Shown: positions 1 to 13,652 of the stretch, one piece after another | Position numbering within the stretch: position 1 is the stretch's first letter | Layout of the letters: every line of letters starts with the position of its first letter | NCBI GenBank assembly: GCA_963965975.1 | Contig: OZ014421.1 | Coordinates: 6,065,001-6,129,000 of the forward strand | Direction of reading: 5' to 3' | Length of the DNA stretch: 64,000 bases | DNA from: Xestospongia bergquistia | Taxonomy: Eukaryota > Porifera > Demospongiae > Haplosclerida > Petrosiidae | Position numbers and translations under genes: made by a program | The notes under the pieces: generated by a model | What the model was told of the DNA's origin: nothing | Seen by the model: the letters and a program-made list of their open reading frames with translations, nothing else | Database searches by the model: none

Positions 1-162
1 TTATATATATATATATATTATTACATTTAAATGTTATAATAACTTCTTTTAATTCATTATTACATCTAAATATATCAAGTTCTTTCCTGCTATAGCAATA
101 GATACATCTTCAGATTGTTTAACTACTTCTGTTATATTTTTTACATATCTACTTTAGGAATC

Positions 163-361
163 ATGAGACATCTCACAGGATGTAGTAACTTGATACTAGT
201 GTTAGTTCTATGGATTGAGTTGTTATCACTTGGTAAGTATTAGTATTGAACATTATACATTAACAAACAAAGTAACAAACATTAACAAAGTAAATAATAT
301 CAGTACATGTGTGAATATTTTATTAGAAATTAGCACAATTTTGTTGGTTTGTTCCAGGTAA

Positions 362-403
<42 letters not shown>

Positions 404-1755
404 CTAGTTTTCTTAATGTAAGTAGTGTTACTTAAGCAAAATGTCACACATGTAACATTACTAGGAAAAGAATATGATTTTAATGCCTCTATTAACATAA
501 TTGAACAGTTGCTATTTATATCCATTCATTTACTAGGTGATTCAGGCATTAGTGTACCAAGGTCCTCAGTATTAAGGGGTAACAATCCTAATTCTATACA
601 ATCTTTTGTGTCTGTTGTTTGTACCATTGATGGACCACTGGATAACTTGAACATAAGATGGCGATTTAAAGATCAGATATATAATAGTTCTACTCAAGGA
701 CGAGTAACAATTTTAAATGGGACTACCCCTGATAATGGCAATAATTTTACAACAATTTTTATTAATCCTGCTTCTTATCAAGACAATGGTACATATTATT
801 GTGAAATTAGAGACATGACCGATCAAGGAACAAATTGGATGTCGGCCAGAGTTGATTTAACTCTTTTAGGTAAATCTATAATGTATGACTCAATGTAGTG
901 ACTATTACTGTGTATATTATATAATGTATGCCAAATGTTATGATTTGTAAGAGAGAGAGAGACAATTAGTAAACTCTTGTTCTCTCTCGCTGATCTCTCT
1001 CAAAACTTATTAACATTGCAATAACCTACTAATAGTTAAGCTGACACAATATCAGTTCTTGTCTAATCATAGCCCTATAGATAATTATGTCACTACTATT
1101 GTTGTCATATTATACTAACATTAGTACTACTGATACATTATATATACATATATATACATATTAATATTAATACATATAATACTATATTATTATAAGCCAA
1201 ATCATTTTCCCAGTAATAAATATTATTATCTTACTATTCCATAGTAGTATGGGACTCACTCTAATCTCTGCTTATTAGATGAGTAAACAAAATTAAAAAC
1301 AAGACTAAATTTCACACTATATTATAATGGTGTATTGTATAAAAAAACTAATAGTATATTTCTCTACCAGTTTGGTATCTTAGCTGTAAAGAACAAAGTG
1401 TCTACTTAATACAGACTCCAAATTTCTATTAACCTTTATCTTATAGAAGTGTCTTGTAACTAATGGTTGTCATGGATACCCCAACAGTTAGACTATTACA
1501 TTAACACTCTCTAACATGTGATACTAGATAAACCAATTATATTTGTAGTCATAATATAAAACAATAACTGAATAGACCAGAAGTTGTTTTCTGTTTTGAA
1601 GACTTTTGTGTTGAATTGATGTGTATAGACTGAATAGACTATGATATAGACATAATACTGACCTTATATACATAGTGTTAATTAATGCAGAACAATGTGT
1701 GAACAGAAAACACTGTCAGTAATTGTGCATTGACTGTGTTTGTTTTTGAGTAATG

Positions 1756-1835
<80 letters not shown>

Positions 1836-4800
1836 ACATCTTGAACCAGGCACTGATAGAACTGTACATGATACTATGACTTCAACAGAGCTTACATGTG
1901 ACATGGCTGGATATGTTCCTCCCAATACCTCGCTTCGTTGGTATCGTAACAACCAGTTAATTGAAAATAATACCAAATATACCACTATCTATAGATCAGG
2001 GACTCGACATGCTCAACAAGGTGGAATGAATATTACTGACAGTGTTATAGCTGTACTGATTATTACATCACCTCAGGCTGGTGACTCAGGAATTTATGAA
2101 TGTCGAGTTGAAGATTATCAAAATGCTACTGGTAGAGTGTCCTTGATCGTCAAACAAACCGGTAAGTGACCTTAAGATAAAACATTATTGAATGAAATTT
2201 CTTTATATTTGGACACTTTGAGTCCTAATTAAAGGAGTATCCTCATTAGAGTCCTTAAAGGCTGTTAATACTTTCATGTTAGGTTAAGTAGTGCCCCTTA
2301 TAGTGAGGTGTCCTTCAGTATTAGATGCAATCACTGTACAATGAATTCATATAAGTTATACAAACAGTGTATCTTTGACGGTCTTTGTAGTTAGTTATAT
2401 TGCTTCCATATAAGGTCATTGGTAATTGTGGCAGGTGTTAACCAGCAAGTGATATTTCATGGCAGCAGTTGTAATGGCTGGAGGTTAATTCAACATAGTG
2501 ATAATAGTGTTGTTAACCTCAACTATGTCTAACCTGTATTATGAACAAGGCAGTACAATTGAGAAACATAAATATGACATGTATGTCTCTAAAGCCAATA
2601 AGATTGTTATTTAATACCATACCACACCCTGACTGCCATATTTGGACAACAGTGTAACAAATTGAAATGAGTGTTTGTTATTATATCATACCACACCTAA
2701 CATTGTAGGCAGCTTAATGTATAGTAGTGACCAGCTGTCAGAACAGATTATGTCAGATGTTGGTTGTAGTAATAACTTATTATAATAACAGGAATTATAG
2801 CAGCTGAAGCACTAAGAGCTAGATTAAGTGTGTTCAAGCATATGGGCACATGCAGTGTGTAGCATCTTTTTTGCTCTGAAATATGGGATATAATAATGTT
2901 CTCTGTAACCAGTTCTTGCTTTTACTCTTGCTGTAAATGTTGCATAACTTGCCTGTACTAAAATGTTTCTGTAGTTTGTGTGTGTGTGTGTGTGTTGGAG
3001 AAAGAGTAAACATTTTATCAAACTCTACCATTGACCTATTTATTTAGTTAGTGAGCATATCCCAGATATCTTTCCACCAACACAGATACACACGAACGAC
3101 TCATTCAGCCATTTTACATTAAGCTTTTTACTCTTTCTCCACACACTGTAGACCCCCTCTCGTCCAGTACTACACCCTCTGCCAGTAACGGTAGTAATAA
3201 TGAACTGTTGACCATGATCATAGCTATTGTTGCTGGAATTCTTGGCATTATTGTCATCATTCTGATTATCATCATTATCATAGTTGCTTGCAACCGCTGC
3301 CGTCAAAGTGACTTAGTTATTCAAGAGTCCTCTGGGACTACCGTCACGTACTTGCCTATGCCTGGAGTAAAGGATAACGGAGAAGAGGCTCCACCTCCTG
3401 TACCAGTACGAACTCACTCTCAAAGTGACCATCGTAGTCAGTCTGGTGGAAAAGAAATAGAAACAAGACAAGTTATGCCTGACTTGATTCAATCTCAAAG
3501 TCACTCTAGGCAGCCTCCTGTTCCCCAGACTCAAGTCCAGTATGATGTACCAAAAGATACTGTGCTCACCTCCTACTATGACAAGGCTGAGGATACTCGT
3601 ATTATTCCTCCTGATCAAGGTCCTCCACCGACAGCACCCCGTAAACCACGTCGAACATATTATGATTCCGTTAATGTCTTGACAACTGAGAAAGGACTAC
3701 CAGGTGTTAGTGGTTTTAGTCTCCAGTCTGTTCCTTCGCCTCATGATGTCCTTAGTGGATCACTCCAACGCCAAGAAAATCCTCCAGACTTCTACCCAAT
3801 CTATCAGGATGGCTTCACTCCTGAAGACCTTGCTCCATATGACTCTGTCGATAATGACTATGATCAGATTTACAGTGAGCCAATAGAACCTGGTACTATG
3901 CTTCGTGGAGAGACCATGGAGCAAGTTAATGATGAAGGTCTACCTTACAGTGCTATTTACGATGATCCAAAACCTCTTGGACAGACAGAAGCTCCTCTTG
4001 AAGTCACCCAAGACAATATAATAGAAATAAAAAAGCTTGGCAATGGTCAGTTTGGTCAGGTTATTCTTGCTCGTACAAAAAATCTTAGTCTTGTTGATTT
4101 GAAGTTAAGTGAAACTAGCACAGATAACTCACATAGCATTTTGGTTGCTGTCAAAAAATTGAAACCCAATGCCGAAACAAGTCTCTATGAAGCTTTTGAG
4201 AAAGAAGTAAAGTTCATGTCGAAATTGAATCATGACAATGTTGTCTGTTTATTGGCCGTCTGCCGAGTTAATGAGAATTTCATTATGATGGAATACATGG
4301 AGAATGGAGATCTGAACCAGTTCCTCCAGAAACACACTCTCGTACCTGATACTGTCTCAGGTCTTGGAGACTTGGAGATCACTCCTATTATTCTCTTATA
4401 TATTGGAGTTCAGGTGTCGAGCGGTATGCATTATTTAGGTTCTCGGCGGTTTGTCCATCGAGACTTGGCCACTCGTAATTGTCTAGTAGGAAAAGACTTT
4501 ATCGTGAAGATTTCAGACTTTGGTATGAGTCGTAGACTGTATGAATCAGCTTACTATCGGGTACAGGGTACTCTTGTTTTACCAATCCGTTGGATGGCGT
4601 GTGAGACATTTTATGGCAAGTTCTCTGTCAAGTCCGATGCTTGGGCATTTGGGGTCACTCTCTGGGAGGTGTATACGCTAGCTTGTTGTGACCCCTATGA
4701 TGAGATGGCTGACGAAGAGGTCATCCAAGATGCTATCCGTGGTCCGAATCGTAAGCTTCTTCCTCGACCTGATGCATGTCCCCGTGAAGTTTATGATGTA

Positions 4801-4896
4801 ATGCTGAGATGTTGGGTGCATGATCCAGCTATGAGGGCTGACTTTGGGGAAATCTATTCTAGGTTGTATATGACATACACTAGTCAAGCTTTGTAG
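163..4896 (+). CDS. Ig-domain receptor tyrosine kinase, DDR-like kinase
   Basis: I join four exons, 163-232, 537-869, 1835-2161 and 3152-4896, all with GT-AG ends and phase 1 junctions, giving 2475 nt (824 aa). Exon 1 encodes a hydrophobic signal peptide. Exons 2 and 3 each encode one Ig domain with the paired cysteines (VVCTIDG...GTYYCEI; LTCDMAG...GIYECRV). Exon 4 encodes a TM helix at about residues 264-289, a Pro/Tyr-rich juxtamembrane region and a complete kinase from about residue 530. Visible kinase motifs are GNGQFGQV, VAVKKLK, HRDLATRN, DFG and LPIRWMA, with activation-loop YESAYYRV. MENGDLNQFL and VQGTLVLPIRWMA recall discoidin-domain receptors, but no discoidin domain is present. 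It should act at the cell surface; the ligand is unknown. Polyadenylation signals follow at about 4912 and 4941. The 870-1834 and 2162-3151 introns hold nothing else I recognise. Confidence 0.88.
365..399. repeat. (AT)n microsatellite in RTK intron 1
   Basis: Pure AT dinucleotide run shortly upstream of the first Ig exon. It has no coding value. Confidence 0.9.
1759..1834. repeat. (CT)n microsatellite forming a splice acceptor tract
   Basis: About 37 CT units run directly into the AG that starts the second Ig exon at 1835, so the microsatellite itself is the polypyrimidine tract of that 3' splice site. A reverse-strand open frame of Arg-Glu repeats here is an artefact of the repeat. Confidence 0.9.
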
Positions 4897-5284
4897 ATGA
4901 TGTTCTGTGTTTAATAAATACAATTAATTTACTATTAGTAAAATAAAACCTGAAGTATTAAGATGAAACCTTTTTAAAATTGATCGTGTTTTAATGTTGG
5001 TGATGTTTGACATATGTTGTTAAAAGTATTATAAAGTATATTTTTAGTATTACTTTGTTACTTTGTTTATTTAGCATCTATAAATACAATATTATTAATG
5101 TTATTATTTTTTTAGCTAAAAGTAATTCCTATTTTCTACACTGCAAATTTTTAATTTTATTTACATTCACATCAAAGAATTCCTTAAATCCACTCAATCA
5201 ACAGCTGTTTACTTTATTATATAATGTTATGTAACACAGAATCCTATCAAGACAATAATGAGTATCATATACTATACCACTACT

Positions 5285-6058
5285 GTTTTAATACAGGAAC
5301 ATAAGTAGCCTTGTAACACTAAGTCTGTTTTAATACAGGAACATATGTAGCCTTGTAATACTAAGCCACAACTGTTTTAATACAGGAACATAAGTAGCCT
5401 TGTAACACTAAGTCAGTTTTAATACAGGAACATAAGTAGCCTTGTAATACTAAACCACAACTGTTTTAATACAGGAATATATGTACCCTTGTAATACTAA
5501 ACCACAACTGTTTTAATACAGGAACATAAGTAGCCTTGTGATACAATTGTTTTAATACAGGAACATAAGTAGCCTTGCAATACTAAGTCAGTTTTAATAC
5601 AGGAATATAAGTAGCCTTGTAACACTAAGTCAGTTTTAATACAGGAACATAAGTAGCCTTGTGATACAACTGTTTTAATACAGGAACATAAGTAGCCTTG
5701 CAATACTAAGTCAGTTTTAATACAGGAACATAAGTAGCCTTGTAACACTAAGTCAGTTTTAATACAGGAACATAAGTAGCCTTGTGATACAACTGTTTTA
5801 ATACAGGAACATAAGTAGCCTTGCAATACTAAGTCAGTTTTAATACAGGAACATAAGTAGCCTTGCAATACTAAGTCAGTTTTAATACAGGAACATAAGT
5901 AGCCTTGTAATACTAAACTACAACTGTTTTAATACAGGAACACAAGTACCCTTGTAATACTAAACTACAACTGTTTTAATACAGGAACATAAGTACCCTT
6001 GTGATACTAAACCACAACTGTTTTAATACAGGAACATAAGTAGCCTTGTGATACTATA
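5285..6058. repeat. Minisatellite, about 30-45 bp unit
   Basis: Roughly 19 copies of a unit containing TTTTAATACAGGAACATAAG followed by TAGCCTTG and a variable linker (TAATACTAAG, TGATACAACTG, CACAACTG). It lies between the two receptor kinase units. The open frames across it are repeat artefacts. Confidence 0.92.
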
Positions 6059-7077
6059 GCGTTCTACAAGTAAGTCTCTAACTGTAAATTATAAAGACAT
6101 CTTGTATTGTTTATTACAGCACCAATATGCTTTAATCTAATGTAATATCTATGAATATATTGAGGATAGCTCAATGTACTAAGAAAAGTTTTTAATTCCC
6201 CAAAGTGTCAGCTGTAGAGTATCAGAAAGGTTTCACTGCACTGCTAACATTAAATGTATTGTTATTTTATGGCTGCCTTTAACCCAACACTTTACCCACA
6301 TACTACTGTTACTATGGTAACCTTGCCCCCTATGTTGTCTATTACTATAACCACAATACATATCATAGAGACTAGTGTTATGACTTCAATCAAATAATGT
6401 TGGCTTCACACTCCTCTGATCTTATTCCAACATACATCATCTCTTGATTTAGATTTCTCAAAACAAGTAGAAATATCTGTCTACCCATTGTCTCCTTTTC
6501 TTACAGTATCGTTCTCTTTTATAGCACTTAACTACCAATCATATCAATTAAAAAAACACAAAATTAAAAATTAATAATTAATAATCTTAGTGGAGGCATT
6601 TTTTGAAATAGACTAATGAAGCAATAAGAACTGTTTTTGTTTATGGTTTTTTTTTTACTTTTAGTTAGTATTAGTTAGTTTTGGCTTCTTTATGATTATA
6701 TTTAATTAGTTTTACTCATTGAAAAATAGTTCTAGTTATTTATTTCCAGCTGTAAATGTTTAGTTGTTACATGTGGTTTTAGTTAATGTAGATAATGTAC
6801 TGGACAATATGCTAAATTGAAATGTTTAGATAGCTGTGCCAAGAGTAGGTACAGTTCAAGGTTTTCTTACATCAATACATTCATTTCTATATTAATTTCA
6901 TTCTGTTAACTCCTCCTTCTATTAGTGCATGCAATAAATGTTTGGTCCACAATGTAACTTGTACTAAAGTCTATAAGCATATACTGTTAAAAATCTACTA
7001 GTTTTATAGTACTCTAGTCAAGTGATACAATATGGCTGCTAAATTTATGTATAGTGTTAGTTAACAGATATTCCACA

Positions 7078-7116
<39 letters not shown>

Positions 7117-7139
7117 TACATATATGTATATATATATAG

Positions 7140-7179
<40 letters not shown>

Positions 7180-7562
7180 ACTAGGTTTTATTGATTTGTA
7201 TTGAAAGATTAGTTAGTCATTTCCATCATCAATTATATTATGGTTCAACCATTGTATAGCTAGCAGAGTTAGTTTCTATTAGTTACAGTTAGTTATGACT
7301 AGTTATAGTTAGTTTTGCTCTCTTGGCAGTTAATTTTTAATTAGTTTTACACATTTTTTAGTACTTTGAGTTAGTTAACTATAACAATACTTTTTTCTAT
7401 TGTTAGTATTTATTTCTGATAAAGTAACTTCTTTATAAATACAAGAGGTATTAATAATTATGATCAGTTTATTAATTGAACTATACTACAATTATACAGA
7501 ACATAAAGTTTATTTCATAAATTGATTGTACTTAGTCTAATATATTCTCCTTTCTTTATTAG
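6059..7562. other. AT-rich region upstream of second kinase unit, no gene seen
   Basis: I searched here for signal peptide or Ig exons for the downstream kinase and found none. All plus-strand frames are heavily interrupted. Two long AT runs flank a short palindromic stretch at 7080-7172, and several GTTAGTT-rich stretches follow. Confidence 0.6.
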
Positions 7563-9313
7563 ATACACATATTATGGATGGCTCTGGAATTGAACCACTG
7601 CTACCAATAAACAGTGATATTTTAGATGCTACAGCCACACCTACTAGTACAGGGGATAGTAATGATGACGGAGTGATGTTGCTATTCATTTTTGTAATGA
7701 TTGCCATTGTTTTAGCATTTCTAATAGCGATTGCCTGTGTTATTTTATTCTGCATTTGTTTTTGTAACAGAAAAACCAACAAAATTATAGTGAAAGACTC
7801 TAAAAGCAATATATCTCTAAAGTATCTACCCTCAAAGGACGAGTCACATTTTAATGTGGTCCGTCCCATTACTTCCAGTCATACCTTGCTAGGTTCAAAA
7901 GCAGAACTTGAACCACAGGAGTTACTCGCTTATCCACTTCCCGAAACATTTCGACCCCTCCCTCTACCGGCTACAATGACTCCTCGAAACTCAGTACAAG
8001 AATCTATTTTCCATACAATGAATGAAGCTGTTTATGAAGAACCCCGACAGACATTGGAACTACAACAAGATACCAATTATTTGGAACCAATTGACAATTT
8101 AAGTCCTCAGAGTTTCCATAGCAACCGAGTCCTAGATCCCAACTTCAATCCTTATGGCGATGATTTGGAAGTCGACCAGAATTTTATGGCACCACCTCCT
8201 CCCCCTCCCCCTCCTCCTCGCCGGCATCCCTCTCTCCCTAGGACAGAATTAAGCATAACTTCTAATTCTAACATTTATGACCACATATGTATTAAGTCAC
8301 TGGAACTATCCATGTTAGAAGAGAAACAACCTAACTGCAATGTAGAACCCCTTCCTTATGCTCCAATCTATGATGTCAATCAAAACAACGGGTTAACACA
8401 TCAGCTATTCCAAATCTCACCACAGTGTGTTCGGATCATCAAAGAACTTGGCATTGGTCATTTTGGAAAGGTTTTTCTGGCTGCTACTATAAACGTTAGC
8501 CTCAAGGACTTACAACTGAGTGATGACACCAACAGACACCATAGTATCCTAGTTGCTGTGAAACAGCTGTCACCATCTGCCAATTATGATTTGAAGGAAG
8601 CATTTCATAGTGAGATCAAGTTTATGTCTCATCTGCAACATGCTAACGTAATCCGTTTGCTTGCTGTCTGCATGACCGGTACTCCTTTCATTATGATGGA
8701 GTACATGGAAAATGGAGATTTGAATGAGTTTTTGAGGAAACAAAACATCCAACCTGACACTGTTTCCTCTCTTGATGAAAATCAAATAACTCCTGTTGTT
8801 CTGCTCTACATTACTGTTCAGATAGCCAGTGGTATGCGTTATCTTGCTAACAAGAAATTCATTCATCGTGACTTAGCTACACGCAATTGTTTGGTTGGTC
8901 GTAATTTTGTCACAAAAATTGCAGATTTTGGGATGAGTCATAACTTCTACGAGTCCTCCTATTGTCATGTCGCTGGACAACTGATCCTCCCCATTCGTTG
9001 GATGGCCACTGAGACATATTACGGAAAGTTTTCAGTGAAGTCTGATGCCTGGTCATTTGGTGTGACTGTATGGGAAATATTTACTCTCTGTCACTCTCTC
9101 CCATACTCAGGAATGTCCGATGATCATGTGATTGCTGATGCAATAAGTGGAGAAAATCGTAAGATCCTTGCTAAACCCAATCGTTGTCCAGATGAGGTTT
9201 ATGATGTACTTGGAAGATGTTTTGTTCATGACCCATCAGTACGAGCTGATTTTGAAGAGATATATTCCCGTCTCTTTGTAATTTATACAACACACAGTGA
9301 GAAATTAAATTAA
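7563..9313 (+). CDS. Second receptor-type tyrosine kinase unit, no ectodomain found
   Basis: A single long exon follows an acceptor AG at 7561-7562. The first in-frame ATG is 7574 (579 aa), but the frame is open back to the acceptor, in the same phase as the kinase exon of the upstream receptor. It encodes a short Ser/Thr-rich extracellular stub, a TM helix at about residues 35-60, an intracellular region with ten consecutive prolines, and a full kinase at about 284-572 (GIGHFGKV, VAVKQL, HRDLATRN, DFG, LPIRWMA). It is clearly a paralogue of the first unit. The activation loop reads YESSYCHV, so the second of the paired tyrosines is cysteine. It may be a separate gene with missing 5' exons, an ectodomain-poor receptor, or an alternative 3' exon of the upstream gene. 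AATAAA lies at about 9358. Confidence 0.82.
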
Positions 9314-9653
9314 CTGACCCCTGATCCTTTCTATACAATGAGCTCCTTAAAGACTTTAATAAATAACTTTATTGTATTATATTTAATTGTACATTGATCA
9401 CTCATGATAATCCATGTTATCACTTTAATTATTTCATGACACAGGATAATATAGCTCTCACCTATGAAGAGCCCAGTTATCACAGTGCAGCTGTATAATT
9501 ATTTATCACTTTTTTGTCTCATTTGGTTCATATTCTTGTATTATATTTTCAGCCCTACATTACATGATGTAATGACTATTCTATTTTTGGGATCAATATA
9601 ACTATTTAAATGTTATAATTCATGTTTTATAACTGCAGTCAGTAGTATAAATT

Positions 9654-10765
9654 CTAGAACATACCACCTAGAAGAAATACAATAAAGCAATATGTATATT
9701 ATATTATGTGCACCTGTAATTTCAATGAGAGAACCAGATACATAGCTACTTTTATCAGATACCAAGAATGCACAAACTTCAGCAACTTCTATAGAGAACA
9801 ATTTCATAGTAAGGTAAAGTATTAATCATCATAAACTGATGGTTACCTTCAGGTTTTCCAGTTCGTCCCAAGCTAATCCTCTTCTTTACCTAATATTAGT
9901 AAGGTATTGTAAATCATGTTGATTTGAATATCATTCGTTTGTCATTGATTGATAGCATGTTCAATCTACAGTATTGTACCAATGCAATGAAATGAATGAA
10001 TCAGTTTAATTCAGCTGCCGATTAACTATTAATCATAATCTCATGTTTTACAATATTCATTGCTTACAGTTTCCATGATGTGGTCAGGTATTCCAGCTGT
10101 CATATCTGTTGCAATAAACCCAGGAAGAACTGCATTGCAGCGAATACCAAATCTGTAACACAGAATATAATGACAAGGAGTGTAGTAGTTTTGAGCTGTG
10201 TTTACCTTCCTAGTTCTTTAGCCCAGGTAAGTGTCATTGACATGAGACCTCCTTTGGCTGCAGCATAGTTAGTTTGACCAATATTACCATTCTAGATTAT
10301 ATATAAAATAAAATATTAGTGTTACAAATGTATATGAAATACTTATGTGGTAACAACATTTTGTAATTTTCCTTTCTTTGCAAACATTTATAACTACAAC
10401 AAAGTGTATATGGAGATAATGGTCAACAGACAGGGTTAAATTTTTAGTCTTGAAGGTATTATTTGAAGTGGATTATTATAATTAATTACTTTCATTGCAA
10501 AAGTATTCATTGATATAATAATTACAGATAATGCAGGAATAGTTGTTATGTTTGAGATTTTCAAAAATAATTAGTCAGTAAAGGAAATTTATGCCAAGTA
10601 GACTGAATGTTGTATGAGTGTATATATATACTTTGGCTGATATACTGGATATATTCACTATAGAACCATTGTTGACTTTGTTCTCTACCATATACTTAGC
10701 AATTGCTTTTGTGATAAGGAAGGGTCCCTATAAAGAAAAAAAGATCTTTGAAGGATTTGATTTAT

Positions 10766-10798
<33 letters not shown>

Positions 10799-11479
10799 CA
10801 GATGTATTTAATAGTAACATCAGTAAAACTAACTAAAGGATGGTTTCATGTTGATAACAATTACATATATAATAATTGAAGGATTTTATGTAATATGTAT
10901 ATATGTATACATATTGCATAATGCGTTCAGATCTCATACATTTTAAAATGCACAACTTAACTATTAGTGAAATAATTTGACCTTTAAATTGACTCTGATG
11001 ACATCATCAAAGTTTTCCTCAGTCATTTTCAGCAGCAAGGCATCCTTTATTATGCCAGCATTATTAACAACTGCACTAAGTGGAGTATTAGAAGAAAAAT
11101 CACAACCAATGGCTCCTACCAACGTAGCCACTTCTCCAGACTGAGTGACATCCATTTCATATGCTTGAAATTTAGCATGAGAATGACCATTTTGAGATGC
11201 TATATCCTTCAAACTGGCCACCGTCTCTTGAAGAGGGAGTAATTCATTGCCTGCGACAGCTACTGATGCACCCTCTCTTGCTAAAGTCTGACATATTGCT
11301 CTACCTATACCAGTACCACCACCTTGAATTAAGGGACAGATAGAAGTACAATGGATGAATGATTTAATAGCAATGGATCGATGAATGGATGACTTAGTTA
11401 TAAATGGACAAATGGATACAATGCTGAATTAAGTACCTGTTACTAGACAAAGTTTTTGAGCAAGTGACCTGCTGGCCAT
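9654..11479 (-). CDS. HSD17B8: HSD17B8-type short-chain dehydrogenase/reductase
   Basis: A multi-exon minus-strand gene starting MASRSLAQKLCLVTG at 11479 and ending ITGGMF at 9654. Spliced, it gives about 250 aa, close to the 261 aa of human HSD17B8. It shows the Rossmann GGGTGIG loop, NNAG, the catalytic Ser in NISSISAK and the YxxxK pair in QTNYAAAKGG, followed by IRCNAVLPGFIATDM. That last stretch and the C-terminal TGG fit HSD17B8 better than CBR4. In vertebrates this is a mitochondrial NAD-dependent subunit of 3-ketoacyl-ACP reductase and also acts on steroids. One intron (after VNLK) has an atypical GTCAAA donor but is required by the homology. The last exon is only 14 nt. The gene is head-to-head with ATG5. 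Confidence 0.88.
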
Positions 11480-11638
11480 AGTTTTCAGCCACTCCTATAA
11501 AACGTGGGTGAGTAATTACGAAGGTGTGGCTTGTTTAGGACAACACCTCTTTGCAAAATGTCTTTCCTTCGTTGATTTTTCTAGTTTATCTTTTTAAATT
11601 ATCTACGTCTTGGTCGTTTCATTCTTTGTAATAGCAGT
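11480..11638. promoter_or_regulatory. Bidirectional promoter, HSD17B8/ATG5
   Basis: Only 159 bp separate the two divergent start codons, so both promoters must lie here or overlap the 5' exons. It contains a GGTGTGGC box at about 11522-11529. No clear TATA box is seen. Confidence 0.6.
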
Positions 11639-13508
<1,870 letters not shown>

Positions 13509-13652
13509 TTTAGTTGTACAATGGTATAGTTTTTAAGAGCTATAGTTTGTGTTGTCCGTTGTGTCTGTAAATTAAACTTAATTTTCAAATCTAAATGTTT
13601 CTTTAAAGAAGTTTAAATGTATAACTTATTACAATTTTAAAAAAAGATTAAT

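Noticed and set aside
1716-1985. Minus-strand frame with an Arg-Glu repeat
   Set aside because: It is the reverse translation of the (CT)n microsatellite and the Ig exon.
5285-6058. CRISPR-like array of repeats
   Set aside because: The linkers between repeats are themselves near-identical and there are no cas genes. This is a eukaryotic minisatellite.
6059-7562. Missing Ig exons for the second kinase
   Set aside because: I looked for a paired-cysteine Ig pattern and a signal peptide in the plus frames and found only short interrupted frames.
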